This document shows positions 1 to 8,642 of a DNA stretch of 64,000 bases, in pieces. Position numbers and translations under genes: made by a program. The notes under the pieces are model-generated. The model saw only the letters and a list, made by a program, of their open reading frames with translations, was not told where the DNA came from and did not search any database. The DNA comes from Rhizobium aethiopicum (GTDB lineage: Bacteria; Pseudomonadota; Alphaproteobacteria; Rhizobiales; Rhizobiaceae). How positions within the stretch are numbered: the stretch's first letter is position 1; each line of letters begins with the position of its first letter. The stretch is taken from assembly GCF_014197535.1 (NCBI RefSeq), contig NZ_JACIFV010000022.1:40317-104316 (forward strand). The letters run 5' to 3'.

Positions 1-407
1 GCCGCTACGGCACGGAAGAAGAAGGCCCGCTGCCGACCTATCTGAAGCCGGAGCACTACGAGGTGATCCGCGCCAATGTCGACCGCGTCAACGTCCACCA
101 CGCAAGCTTCACCGAACTTCTGGCCCGCGAGCCGGCCGCCTCGCGCGACCGCTACATCCTACTCGACGCGCAGGACTGGATGACCGACGAGCAACTGAAC
201 GACGTCTGGCGGGAAATCACCCGCACGGCGCGTGAAGGTGCCCGCGTGATCTTCCGCACCGCCGCCGAAAAGAGCATCATCGAAGGCCGCCTGTCTCCGT
301 CGATCCGAGATCAGTGGGATTATTTCGAAGAGAAGTCGCGAGAGCTGACGGCGCTCGATCGCTCCGCGATCTACGGCGGCTTCCATATCTACGGGAAGAA
401 GGCGTGA
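1..407 (+). CDS. btaA: BtaA, C-terminal part (betaine-lipid synthase; 5' end outside window)
   Basis: The open frame enters from the left edge (first full codon at base 3) and ends with TGA at 405-407, giving about 134 C-terminal residues. BtaA transfers the 3-amino-3-carboxypropyl group of S-adenosylmethionine to diacylglycerol, the first step to the phosphorus-free membrane lipid DGTS. Family-typical stretches are visible: RYGTEEEGPLPTYLK at the start, LLDAQDWM in the middle and DRSAIYGGFHIYGKK at the end. The stop overlaps the GTG start of the next gene, as expected for a btaA-btaB operon. In rhizobia these genes respond to phosphate limitation through PhoB, but the promoter is outside the window. 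Confidence 0.87.
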   Translation, partial: RYGTEEEGPLPTYLKPEHYEVIRANVDRVNVHHASFTELLAREPAASRDRYILLDAQDWMTDEQLNDVWREITRTAREGARVIFRTAAEKSIIEGRLSPSIRDQWDYFEEKSRELTALDRSAIYGGFHIYGKKA

Positions 408-1078
408 GCAAAGTCGGCGCCGAGACGGCAGGAAACAGCAACGAACATGCCAGCCTGATGGATGGCATGTATCGCTACCAGCGCCATATCTACGACCTGA
501 CCCGCAAATATTACCTCCTCGGCCGCGACAGCACGATTCGCAATCTCGACGTGCCTGATGGCGGCACGCTGCTCGAAGTCGGCTGCGGCACCGGGCGTAA
601 CATGGCTTTGGCGCACAGGTATTTCCCGAGCGCCAAGCTGTTCGGCCTCGACATTTCCCAGGAAATGCTGATCTCGGCGCGCAAGACCTTCGCTACGAAA
701 GCGACAATCCCGGAATTCCGCGTCGCCGACGCCACGGCGTTTACGCCGCGCGAATTCGGCGTCAGCGGCTTCGACCGCATCCTGATTTCCTATGCTCTGT
801 CGATGATCCCGGACTGGGAACGCGCCGTCGATGCATCGATCGCCGCACTCAATCCCGGCGGCCAGTTGCACATCGTCGATTTCGGCCAGCAGGAAGGCCT
901 GCCGCGTTGGTTCCGCCGCATGCTGCAGGCCTGGCTTGCGAAATTCCATGTCACTCCGCGCGCCGATCTGCAGGAGGTCCTGGAAGCGCAGGCCGAGGAA
1001 CACAATGCGCGATTGTCCTTCGAAACAGTCGGCGGCGGTTACGCCTGGCGGGCGGCCATTATCAGCAGACGCTCATAA
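404..1078 (+). CDS. btaB: BtaB, S-adenosylmethionine-dependent N-methyltransferase of DGTS synthesis
   Basis: Predicted to methylate the diacylglyceryl homoserine made by BtaA three times, giving DGTS. I chose GTG at 404, which overlaps the btaA stop (GTGA) and gives 224 residues, close to the usual BtaB size; ATG at 461 is an alternative. A class I methyltransferase fold is clear: motif I EVGCGTGRN at residues 58-66 and an acidic residue after strand 2 in GLDIS (about 83). MDGMYRYQRHIYDLTRKYYLLGRD near the N-terminus is typical of the family, broken here only by its length. No signal peptide, so it works at the cytoplasmic membrane face. Confidence 0.86.
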   Translation: MSKVGAETAGNSNEHASLMDGMYRYQRHIYDLTRKYYLLGRDSTIRNLDVPDGGTLLEVGCGTGRNMALAHRYFPSAKLFGLDISQEMLISARKTFATKATIPEFRVADATAFTPREFGVSGFDRILISYALSMIPDWERAVDASIAALNPGGQLHIVDFGQQEGLPRWFRRMLQAWLAKFHVTPRADLQEVLEAQAEEHNARLSFETVGGGYAWRAAIISRRS

Positions 1079-1205
1079 TTCGCTTGAAACTAACCGATTT
1101 TTTACGTTGATATGGTGAAAAGAGGGTTATTCCTCTGCTGGACTCGTTTTTCTCGAAGGTCAGGCTGTGGGGCAAAGAGATCATTCGGTTCACGACGGGA
1201 TACCC

Positions 1206-2003
1206 ATGCGCCGGCTTTTGTTTTGCGTTCTGCCCCTTGCCATCATGCTGGCCGGCTGCTCCTCTTCCGGTCACGACTATCTCGAAACCGCATCGATAAA
1301 GCCGAAGACGCGCTTCCAGGACACCGATCCGCAGGATTTCGGTCCGAAGCATCCGCAGCAGAATGCAATCCACGGCATCGACATCTCCAAATGGCAGGGC
1401 GATATCGACTGGGCGACGGTGAGGAATTCCGGCGTCGCCTTCGCCTTCATCAAGGCGACGGAAGGCAAGGACAGGGTCGACCCCCGCTTCGATGAATATT
1501 GGCGCGAAGCACGCGCCGCCGGCATCCCGAACGCCCCCTACCATTTCTATTATTTCTGCTCCTCGGCCGATGAGCAGGCCGACTGGTTCATCCACAATGT
1601 GCCGAAGGAGGCCATGCGCCTGCCGCCGGTGCTCGACGTCGAATGGAACGCCGAATCGAAGACCTGCCGCTACCGCCCCGACGCGGAAACCGTGCGCTCT
1701 GAAATGCAGCGTTTCATGGACCGGCTGGAGGCCTATTACGGCAAGCGCCCGATTGTCTACACCTCGGTCGATTTCCACCGCGACAATCTCGCCGGCTACT
1801 TCCAGGATTATCATTTCTGGGTCCGCTCGGTGGCAAAACATCCCGAGGTGACCTATTCCGACCGCCGCTGGGCCTTCTGGCAATATACCTCGACCGGCAT
1901 TATTCCCGGCATCAAGGGGCCGACCGACATCAACGTCTTTGCCGGCAGCGCAAAGAACTGGAACAATTGGGTCGCGGCCGTTTCCAAGGATAGAAATTCT
2001 TAG
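1206..2003 (+). CDS. GH25-family muramidase, lipoprotein
   Basis: A 265-residue protein with a lipoprotein signal peptide: charged start MRRLL, hydrophobic stretch, lipobox LAGC with Cys at 18. The rest matches glycoside hydrolase family 25 (N-acetylmuramidase, beta-1,4 bond of peptidoglycan). GIDISKWQGDIDW near residue 57 begins the barrel, the DxE-type catalytic pair sits in PPVLDVEWN, and FWQYTSTG is near the end. ATG 1206 starts the signal peptide directly; the frame stays open upstream to 1167 but that extension has no signal features. It probably sits on the inner leaflet of the outer membrane. It lies upstream of another cell-wall enzyme, but 81 bp separate them, so co-transcription is uncertain. 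Confidence 0.85.
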   Translation: MRRLLFCVLPLAIMLAGCSSSGHDYLETASIKPKTRFQDTDPQDFGPKHPQQNAIHGIDISKWQGDIDWATVRNSGVAFAFIKATEGKDRVDPRFDEYWREARAAGIPNAPYHFYYFCSSADEQADWFIHNVPKEAMRLPPVLDVEWNAESKTCRYRPDAETVRSEMQRFMDRLEAYYGKRPIVYTSVDFHRDNLAGYFQDYHFWVRSVAKHPEVTYSDRRWAFWQYTSTGIIPGIKGPTDINVFAGSAKNWNNWVAAVSKDRNS

Positions 2004-2084
2004 TAACGTCTTTCAATCTTTCTTGCTTCCGTCACATTCCTCTGTGAAAGCGACGGGCATCCATTTGCTATAAGGACCGCATTC

Positions 2085-3305
2085 ATGCACCGCTCGCTCA
2101 CAAGCCGCTCTGCACTCGCCCTCCTGTTTGCCCTCGCTTTTGCAGGCGGCGCGGCCGCCCAGCAGGCGCCCGCGGCCTCGGCTCCGGCAGCCCCCTGCGG
2201 CGGCGATCTGTCTGCCTTCCTCCAGGGCATCAAGGCTGATGCGGTCGCCGCAGGCGCCAGCGCCGCAGCCGCCGACGAGGCGCTGGCCGGCGCCGAAATC
2301 GATCCCAAAGTCCTGAGCCGGGATCGCGCCCAGGGCGTCTTCAAGCAGACCTTCCTCGAATTCTCGCAGCGTACCGTCAGCCAGGCCCGTCTCGACATCG
2401 GCCGCCAGAAGATGAAGCAACATGCCGACGTCTTTGCCCGAGCCGAGCAGGAATTCGGCGTTCCCCCCGGCGTCATCACCGCCTTCTGGGCGATGGAAAC
2501 CGATTTCGGCGCCGTCCAGGGCGATTTCAACACCCGCAATGCCCTGGTGACGCTGTCGCACGACTGCCGCCGCCCGGAGCTCTTCCGCCCGCAGCTGATC
2601 GCTTTGATCGAGATGGTCGAACACGGCGACCTCGACCCCGCCACCAACACCGGCGCCTGGGCTGGCGAGATCGGCCAGGTTCAGATGCTGCCACGCGATA
2701 TCATCGCCTATGGCATGGACGGCGACGGCGACGGCCATATCCACGTGAAGCAGAGCGGCCCGGACGCCGTCCTGACGGCGGCGAAATTCATCCAGCACCT
2801 CGGCTTCGAGCGCGGCCAGCCCTGGCTGCAGGAAGTCACCGTGCCCGACAACCTACCGTGGGAGAAATCCGGCCTCGGCGGCACGATGAAGGCCGGCGAA
2901 TGGTTCGCGCTCGGCGTCAAGCCGCGCGACGGCAACACCGCCTTCGGTGAACTCGAAGGTGATCTCGTGCTGCCGCAGGGCCGCATGGGACCGGCCTTCA
3001 TCGCCTATCCCAATTTCAAGATCTATCTCGAATGGAACAAGTCGTTCATCTACACGACATCGGCCGCCTATTTCGCGACCCGCCTTTCCGGCGCCCCGAC
3101 CTATCTCAAGGGCGCACCGGAACAGGGGCTTGCCAACGACCAGATGAAGACGCTGCAGACCAAGCTGCAGTCGCTCGGCCACGATGTCGGCGAGATCGAC
3201 GGCATTCTCGGTTCCGGAACGCGTATCGCGATCCAGAAGGAACAGCAGCGCTTGGGCATACCGGCCGACGGCTGGGCGACGCCTGCCCTTCTCAACGCTC
3301 TCTGA
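2085..3305 (+). CDS. Lytic murein transglycosylase, MltB (SLT_2) family, with C-terminal peptidoglycan-binding domain
   Basis: A secreted 406-residue enzyme: Sec signal peptide (residues 1-25, cleavage near GAAAQQ), SLT_2 catalytic domain (about 38-335) and a PG_binding_1 domain (about 345-405, with LQTKLQSLGHDVGEIDG). The catalytic acid is probably Glu138 in FWAMETDFG, followed by GEIGQVQMLP and DGDGDGH, which match the MltB fold. It should cleave peptidoglycan to 1,6-anhydromuramyl products in the periplasm. Cys residues at 38 and in SHDC could form a disulfide. The start is the only ATG giving a clean signal peptide. Confidence 0.88.
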   Translation: MHRSLTSRSALALLFALAFAGGAAAQQAPAASAPAAPCGGDLSAFLQGIKADAVAAGASAAAADEALAGAEIDPKVLSRDRAQGVFKQTFLEFSQRTVSQARLDIGRQKMKQHADVFARAEQEFGVPPGVITAFWAMETDFGAVQGDFNTRNALVTLSHDCRRPELFRPQLIALIEMVEHGDLDPATNTGAWAGEIGQVQMLPRDIIAYGMDGDGDGHIHVKQSGPDAVLTAAKFIQHLGFERGQPWLQEVTVPDNLPWEKSGLGGTMKAGEWFALGVKPRDGNTAFGELEGDLVLPQGRMGPAFIAYPNFKIYLEWNKSFIYTTSAAYFATRLSGAPTYLKGAPEQGLANDQMKTLQTKLQSLGHDVGEIDGILGSGTRIAIQKEQQRLGIPADGWATPALLNAL

Positions 3306-3455
3306 TCGCCGACAGCCGGCCTCCATCCGTTTGACAAGAAACGGGTGGCGCCGTTTTCCGCTTACGCTAAAACTTCATGGTCAAAAGCCGTCGGTTTTCG
3401 ACCAACGTCCGGCGGAGATGCGATTTGCGGTGGAGGACGCGGCGTGGAAAGCAGA

Positions 3456-4349
3456 ATGAATGCCTGGACCTGGGGCTTGCTGGTCCTGCTCGGTCTGATC
3501 TGGGGCGGCTCCTTCTTCTTTGCCCGTATCGCCGTCCAGCACGTGCCGCCGCTGACCCTCGTCTTCCTCAGGCTGCTGCTCGCGGCACTCGCGCTGCATG
3601 TCTATATTGCCGGCCGTTTGGACATCTATTCTATCCTTCAGGCCCGCTGGCGCGAGTTCCTGGTCCTTGGCCTGATCAACAATGCGCTCCCGCACGCGCT
3701 GATCTTCTTCGGCCAGACCCGCATCGGCGCCGGCCTTGCGGCGATTTTGAACGCGACGACACCGATCTGGACGGTGATCATCGCCAATTACTTCACATCG
3801 GACGAGAAGCTGTCCTCGGCAAAAATCGCCGGCTGCCTCGTCGGCCTCGCCGGAACTGTCGTGCTGATCGGTCCCGGCATCTCGACAGAAAGCGAAGCGC
3901 CGCTCTGGCCGTTGCTCCTTCCCGTGCTTGCCGCCGTCTCTTATGGTTTTGCCGCCACCTACGGCAAACGCTTCAGGGATGTTCCCGCTCCTGTCACATC
4001 GGCGGGCCAACTGACCGCCTCCTCGCTGATCGCACTGCCACTGTCGCTGGTAGCAGATCGCCCCTGGACTCTTGCCGTACCGCCGGTCGATGCGATCCTC
4101 GCCGTTCTGGCGCTGGCGCTGCTGTCGACCGCCTTCGCCTATATCCTGTACTTCAGGATCATGGCCGCCGCAGGCGCCACCAATGCCTCTCTCGTCACCC
4201 TTTTGGTACCGCCGAGCGCCATCCTTCTCGGCGTACTCTTCCTCGGCGAAACGCTCAGTCTTGCCGAATTCGCCGGCATGGCCCTCATCGGTTTCGGGCT
4301 AGTCATCCTCGACGGCCGCGCCTATCGCCGGCTGGCGAGAACAGCCTGA
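3456..4349 (+). CDS. EamA/DMT-family transporter
   Basis: A 297-residue integral membrane protein with about ten hydrophobic helices and the duplicated EamA pattern. The first repeat starts at GLIWGGSFFFARIAV and the second near LPVLAAVSYGFAATYGKR. It ends with the family-typical VSLVTLLVPPSAILLG-like and GLVILDGR segments. Members export amino acids, nucleobases or other metabolites; the substrate cannot be read from sequence. ATG 3456 begins right at helix 1; GTG 3444 and the further upstream frame add only polar sequence. Confidence 0.8.
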   Translation: MNAWTWGLLVLLGLIWGGSFFFARIAVQHVPPLTLVFLRLLLAALALHVYIAGRLDIYSILQARWREFLVLGLINNALPHALIFFGQTRIGAGLAAILNATTPIWTVIIANYFTSDEKLSSAKIAGCLVGLAGTVVLIGPGISTESEAPLWPLLLPVLAAVSYGFAATYGKRFRDVPAPVTSAGQLTASSLIALPLSLVADRPWTLAVPPVDAILAVLALALLSTAFAYILYFRIMAAAGATNASLVTLLVPPSAILLGVLFLGETLSLAEFAGMALIGFGLVILDGRAYRRLARTA

Positions 4350-4613
4350 AATCCGGTTGCAGTTTCCTTTTGTTTTCAACCGCTTGCGGCGCCGCCATGT
4401 TTTGGGCGCATAGGTAAACTGGCGATCGCTCGATTTAACGGCATGTTAAATTCTGTGAACAAAAATTAATCAGAAATTATTACGTTACTTCAATGGCTTA
4501 TCAAATCTGATTTCGATTTATCCACCGACCACTTCGGCAGCGCAGCATAAAATCCGCTTTTCAACCGACATATTTCAGACATAATATCCGCGGGTTAACG
4601 CGAGGAGACAGAC

Positions 4614-4691
4614 ATGGGACTCACGCAATCCTTGAATGTTCTGTTGGTCAGTGCAGCGTTTGCTTTCGTCCTGTCCATGCTCTTTATTTGA
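4614..4691 (+). CDS. 25-residue single-helix membrane peptide
   Basis: ATG at 4614 follows a strong ribosome binding site (GAGGAGA, 7-8 bases upstream) and opens a 25-codon frame ending TGA at 4691. Residues 7-25 are almost entirely hydrophobic (LNVLLVSAAFAFVLSMLFI), enough for one membrane helix. A good hairpin terminator follows at 4748-4781, so the unit looks like a free-standing small gene. Function unknown. Support is the Shine-Dalgarno, the composition and the terminator; conservation could not be tested. Confidence 0.55.
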   Translation: MGLTQSLNVLLVSAAFAFVLSMLFI

Positions 4692-4747
4692 GCTGACGGG
4701 CTGGTAATGCTGATAGTGCCTAAACTCCCCTGATCAATCCGCCAACG

Positions 4748-4781
4748 AAAAAGCGCATGTCCCGCCCGACATGCGCTTTTT
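4748..4781. terminator. Bidirectional rho-independent terminator between the small ORF and metF
   Basis: A 14-bp perfect inverted repeat (4748-4761 and 4768-4781) with a 6-base loop. The outer arms are AAAAA and TTTTT, so a U-tract follows the stem on both strands. It serves the plus-strand small ORF and the convergent minus-strand metF operon. Confidence 0.85.
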
Positions 4782-4803
4782 CACTTTTGAACGTCTGAAA
4801 GGA

Positions 4804-5706
4804 TCAAGCGGCGGCGCCCGCGCTCTTTGCCGACCGGCGGGAGAAGCCGAGATTGTCGAGCACCGCGGAAACCAATGGCGCGCGGTTCATCGTATAGAGA
4901 TGGAAATCACCGATGCCGCGCCGGACGAGATCCTCGATCTGCTCGGCAGCAACTTCGGCCGCAACCTTCGCCCGATCCTCGGGCTTGTCGTCAAATCCCG
5001 CGAAGCGCTGATCGAGGAAGGCCGGGATAACCGCGCCGCAGGCGCCGGCGAACCGCTTCAGCTGCGTCAGGTTCTGGATCGGCATGATACCGGGCACGAT
5101 CGGGATCGAGATGCCGGCGGCGCGCACCTGCTCCAGGTAACGCTCGAAATTGTCGTTGTCGAAGAAGAACTGCGTCAACGCCCTGTCGGCGCCGTTATCG
5201 GCCTTGCGCTTCAGCATGTCGATATCGGCGGCCGTATCACGGCTTTCCGGGTGCTTTTCCGGATAGGCGGAGACCGAAATCTCGAAATCACCGACCGACT
5301 TGAGGCCGGCCACCAGTTCCGCGGCATTGGCGTAGCCGCCGGGATGCGGCTGATAGGGCGCGCCGACGCCGCCAGGCGCATCACCGCGCAACGCCACGAA
5401 ATGCTTTACGCCGACCTTACGAAACGTATCGATCATTTGATGCGTTTCCTCCTTCGTCGCACCGACGCAGGTCAGGTGCGAGGCGGTGGCAAGCGGCGTC
5501 TGCGCCAGGAAGCGCGTCACAGCGGACAGCGTCGGCGCCTTGGTGGTGCCGCCGGCGCCATAGGTCACCGACACGAAATCCGGATCCCAGTCCTGCAGCT
5601 TAGCGACGGTATCCCAGAGCTGCCCTTCCATTTCTTCCGATTTCGGCGGAAAGAATTCGAAGGAGATCCCGAAGTTGCGCCCGCGTCCTTCGTTTTTCAA
5701 AGCCAT
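4804..5706 (-). CDS. metF: 5,10-methylenetetrahydrofolate reductase
   Basis: Reduces methylene-tetrahydrofolate to methyl-tetrahydrofolate, the methyl donor for methionine synthase (MetH is also in this window). The 300-residue length is normal for bacterial MetF. Family motifs seen: SFEFFPPKSEEME at the N-terminus, FVSVTYGAGGT, and ALRGDAPGG in the FAD-binding barrel. I chose ATG 5706, preceded by GGGAGAG; a TTG at 5724 would add six residues and overlap sahR. The sahR stop is one base upstream, so the two are co-transcribed and share the operator at 6752-6767. Confidence 0.93.
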   Translation of the reverse strand: MALKNEGRGRNFGISFEFFPPKSEEMEGQLWDTVAKLQDWDPDFVSVTYGAGGTTKAPTLSAVTRFLAQTPLATASHLTCVGATKEETHQMIDTFRKVGVKHFVALRGDAPGGVGAPYQPHPGGYANAAELVAGLKSVGDFEISVSAYPEKHPESRDTAADIDMLKRKADNGADRALTQFFFDNDNFERYLEQVRAAGISIPIVPGIMPIQNLTQLKRFAGACGAVIPAFLDQRFAGFDDKPEDRAKVAAEVAAEQIEDLVRRGIGDFHLYTMNRAPLVSAVLDNLGFSRRSAKSAGAAA

Positions 5707-5707
5707 G

Positions 5708-6733
5708 TCATACTCTCCCGGCAAATGTAGGTTCGGCGCCTTCGCTCGTCTGCGAAGCCATGAGGCGCCTCGGATCGCGCGCGAGCCAGACGGTGACCGT
5801 CAACCCCTGCCCGCCCTGCTGACCCGGATGAAGATCGACGACCTGCTCGACATCGAGCCCGGCCTTGCGCAGCCAGTCGGACATCGCCTGGTGCGAAAAG
5901 CCGAGACGGACATGGGCATGTTCGTCACGAAGATATTCGAGCGTGTGCGGCGCGAGGTCGATGACCACGAGCCGCCCGCCCGGCCGCAGCATGCGCGCGG
6001 CTTCCGCGATCGCAATCTCCGGCTGATCGAAGAAATGCAGCACCTGATGGATCGTCACCAGGTCGAAATCCTGCCCCTCGAACGGAAGGTTCAGGATATC
6101 GGCGTGGCGCACCGTCGCCTTGGTGATGCGGGACTTGTCGAGATTGGCGCGCGCCACGCTCAGCATGTCGCGGCTGGCGTCGACACCGATAGCGCGGCGA
6201 TAGAGCCCCGACAGGAGTTCGAGGATGCGGCCGGTGCCGGTGCCGAGATCGAGCAGCGAATCGATCGGCTGGTTGCCGAGCAGGCGAATGACGGCGGCGT
6301 CGACCTCCTCATCGGCCGCGTGCAGGCGGCGAAGCTCGTCCCACTCCGCGGCGTTGCGGCTGAAATAGGCCTGCGCCCGCTCGGCCCGCTGGCGCTTGAC
6401 CTGCGAAAGCCGCTCGCCGTCGCGAAGGATGGTCGGATCATTCTCGGAGACGTGTTTCAGCAACGCCCGCACCAGCATGGCCGCCTTGCCGTCCTGCTTG
6501 AGGCGGAAATAGGCCCAGGCGCCTTCCTGATAGCGTTCGATCAGTTCGGCCTCGCCGAGCAGCTTCAGGTGGCGGGAGATACGCGGCTGCGATTGGCCGA
6601 GGATTTCGGTAAGATCGGTGACCGTCAGGTCGCCGCCGTCGAGAAGGGCCAGAAGACGCAGACGCGTGGGTTCGCCGGCCGCCTTCAAGACGTCCACCAA
6701 CCCATCCAGTCCCAGCTTCAAAGGTTCGTTCAT
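5708..6733 (-). CDS. sahR: SahR-type repressor: ArsR-family HTH fused to a SAM/SAH-binding methyltransferase domain
   Basis: 341 residues in two parts. Residues about 10-85 form an ArsR winged helix (GEPTRLRLLALL, recognition helix in SQPRISRHLKLL). Residues about 120-330 form a class I methyltransferase fold with LDLGTGTGR at 161-169. This architecture, and its place directly upstream of metF, match SahR, described in Proteobacteria as an ArsR-type repressor of SAM-cycle genes released by S-adenosylhomocysteine. I infer the same role here. Start: ATG 6733 or 6736; the longer TTG start at 6748 would almost touch the operator. A palindrome 16-19 bases upstream of the start recurs in front of metH. 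Confidence 0.83.
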   Translation of the reverse strand: MNEPLKLGLDGLVDVLKAAGEPTRLRLLALLDGGDLTVTDLTEILGQSQPRISRHLKLLGEAELIERYQEGAWAYFRLKQDGKAAMLVRALLKHVSENDPTILRDGERLSQVKRQRAERAQAYFSRNAAEWDELRRLHAADEEVDAAVIRLLGNQPIDSLLDLGTGTGRILELLSGLYRRAIGVDASRDMLSVARANLDKSRITKATVRHADILNLPFEGQDFDLVTIHQVLHFFDQPEIAIAEAARMLRPGGRLVVIDLAPHTLEYLRDEHAHVRLGFSHQAMSDWLRKAGLDVEQVVDLHPGQQGGQGLTVTVWLARDPRRLMASQTSEGAEPTFAGRV

Positions 6734-6751
6734 CATCAGCCCAATCAAGAT

Positions 6752-6767
6752 ATAAAGATATCTTTAT
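6752..6767. promoter_or_regulatory. Predicted SahR operator in front of sahR-metF
   Basis: A perfect 16-bp palindrome, ATAAAGATATCTTTAT, 16-19 bases upstream of the sahR start codon, where bound repressor would block transcription (autoregulation). The identical 16 bp occur once more in the window, upstream of metH (42883-42898). Operator assignment is inference from palindrome, position and repetition at two SAM-cycle loci. Confidence 0.75.
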
Positions 6768-6845
6768 GTGATTTGAAAACCGGTGGCAAGCGGCAATTCG
6801 CACTGTTCGCGAAATTGCCTGCGCAAATTGCGACAGGCCGAGATG

Positions 6846-6871
6846 AAAAAAGCCCCGGTCGAACCGGGGCT
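6846..6871 (-). terminator. Rho-independent terminator of ettA
   Basis: Inverted repeat AGCCCCGGT (6851-6859) and ACCGGGGCT (6863-6871), with AAAAA at 6846-6850 giving a U-tract on the minus strand. It lies 24 bases past the ettA stop. Confidence 0.8.
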
Positions 6872-6895
6872 TTCGCAAGTAGAAACGAAGCAGGA

Positions 6896-8545
6896 TCAGC
6901 GTGTCAGGCGCTTATGCGCCTGGCTGCCCGGGTTGAGCGCATCCGGGCCGAGGCGGCGGATCTTGTCCTGCTCGTAATCCTCGAAATTGCCTTCGAACCA
7001 TTCGACATGGCCCTCGCCTTCGAAAGCCAGGATATGCGTGGCCAGACGGTCGAGGAACATGCGGTCGTGGCTGATGATGATGGCGCAGCCAGCGAAATTC
7101 TCGAGCGCGTTTTCGAGAGCGCCGAGCGTTTCGGTATCGAGGTCGTTGGTCGGTTCGTCGAGCAGCAGAACGTTGCCGCCGGCCTTCAGCATCTTGGCGA
7201 GGTGCACACGGTTGCGCTGACCGCCCGAGAGATTGCCGACCTTCTGCTGCTGGTCGCCGCCCTTGAAGTTGAAGGCGCCGCAATAGGCACGCGAGTTCAT
7301 GTCGAACTTGCCGAGCTTGATGATTTCGGCGCCGCCGGAGATTTCCTCCCAGACCGTCTTGTCGGCGGCTAGCGCGTCGCGGCTCTGGTCGACATAACCG
7401 AGATGCACGGTCTCGCCGATGCGGATCGAGCCGCTATCCGGCTTTTCCTGGCCGGTGATCATCTTGAACAGGGTCGTCTTGCCGGCGCCGTTCGGGCCGA
7501 TGATGCCGACGATGCCGCCCGGCGGCAGCTTGATCGACAGATCGTCGATCAGCGTGCGACCCTCGAAGCCCTTGGTGATGCCTTCCAACTCGATGACCAC
7601 CTGGCCGAGCCGTTCGCTCACCGGGATGATAATCTGCGCGTCGCCGGGACGCTGCTTCTCGGCCGCCTCCACCAATTGCTCGTAGGATTTGATACGCGCT
7701 TTCGACTTGGCCTGGCGAGCCTTCGGGCTGGAAGCAATCCATTCCTGCTCGCGGCTGATCGCCTTTTGGCGTGATGCCTCTTCGCGGTTTTCCTGCAGCA
7801 TGCGCTTGGCCTTGGCCTGCAGATAGGCGGAGTAGTTGCCTTCGTAAGGGATGCCGCGGCCGCGATCGAGTTCAAGGATCCAGCCGGTGACGTTGTCCAG
7901 GAAGTAGCGGTCGTGGGTAATCATCATCACGGCGCCGGGATAGTCGCGCAGGTGCTTTTCGAGCCAGGCGATGGTTTCGGCGTCGAGATGGTTGGTCGGT
8001 TCGTCGAGCAGCAGCAGATCGGGCTGCGAGAGCAGCAGGCGGCAGAGCGCGATGCGACGACGCTCTCCACCGGAAAGGCTGGTGACTTCGGCATCGCGCG
8101 GCGGGCAACGCAGGGCTTCCATCGCCATCTCGACCTGGCTTTCCAGATCCCAGAGGTTCTGGCTGTCGATGATGTCTTGGAGCTTCGCTCCCTCTTCCGC
8201 GGTCTCGTCCGAATAGTTCATCATCAACTCGTTGTAACGATCGACGATAGCCGTCTTCGCGGCAACACCTTCCATGACGTTCTCGAAAACCGTCTTGGTC
8301 GGGTCGAGTTTCGGCTCCTGCTCGAGATAGCCGACCGTGGCACCCTCTGCGAGCCAGGCTTCGCCGGTATACTCCTTGTCCTGGCCGGCGATAATGCGCA
8401 GCACAGTGGATTTACCGGCGCCGTTTGGCCCGAGGATGCCGATCTTGGCATCCGGGTAGAAGGAAAGGTGAATGTTCTCCAGGATCTTCTTGTTGCCATA
8501 AGCCTTGTTGAGGCCGGACATATGATAGATGAATTGACGTGCCAT
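6896..8545 (-). CDS. ettA: Energy-dependent translational throttle protein EttA (ABC-F ATPase)
   Basis: A soluble 549-residue ABC-F protein with two nucleotide-binding domains and no membrane segments. The first Walker A is GPNGAGKST (39-47) and the first signature LSGGERRR; the second pair is GPNGAGKTT and LSGGQRNR. Between them are the Arm-type insert and the charged linker (AKRMLQENREEASRQKAI). EttA binds the ribosomal E site and gates entry into elongation according to the ATP/ADP ratio. Length and the start MARQFIYHM match the family closely. It stands alone with its own terminator. Confidence 0.93.
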   Translation of the reverse strand: MARQFIYHMSGLNKAYGNKKILENIHLSFYPDAKIGILGPNGAGKSTVLRIIAGQDKEYTGEAWLAEGATVGYLEQEPKLDPTKTVFENVMEGVAAKTAIVDRYNELMMNYSDETAEEGAKLQDIIDSQNLWDLESQVEMAMEALRCPPRDAEVTSLSGGERRRIALCRLLLSQPDLLLLDEPTNHLDAETIAWLEKHLRDYPGAVMMITHDRYFLDNVTGWILELDRGRGIPYEGNYSAYLQAKAKRMLQENREEASRQKAISREQEWIASSPKARQAKSKARIKSYEQLVEAAEKQRPGDAQIIIPVSERLGQVVIELEGITKGFEGRTLIDDLSIKLPPGGIVGIIGPNGAGKTTLFKMITGQEKPDSGSIRIGETVHLGYVDQSRDALAADKTVWEEISGGAEIIKLGKFDMNSRAYCGAFNFKGGDQQQKVGNLSGGQRNRVHLAKMLKAGGNVLLLDEPTNDLDTETLGALENALENFAGCAIIISHDRMFLDRLATHILAFEGEGHVEWFEGNFEDYEQDKIRRLGPDALNPGSQAHKRLTR

Positions 8546-8642
8546 GCTGCGCTGCTCCGGGCGGGAAACTTCATTTCGTGCCGCTATGTAGGCGAAACAG
8601 CGCCTGTGAGCAACGCCGAAACCCGTTTACGCCGGATTCCGG

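Noticed and set aside
5675..7372. 565-codon plus-strand ORF opposite sahR and ettA
   Set aside because: It is antisense shadow of two clear genes, with no ribosome site or family match.
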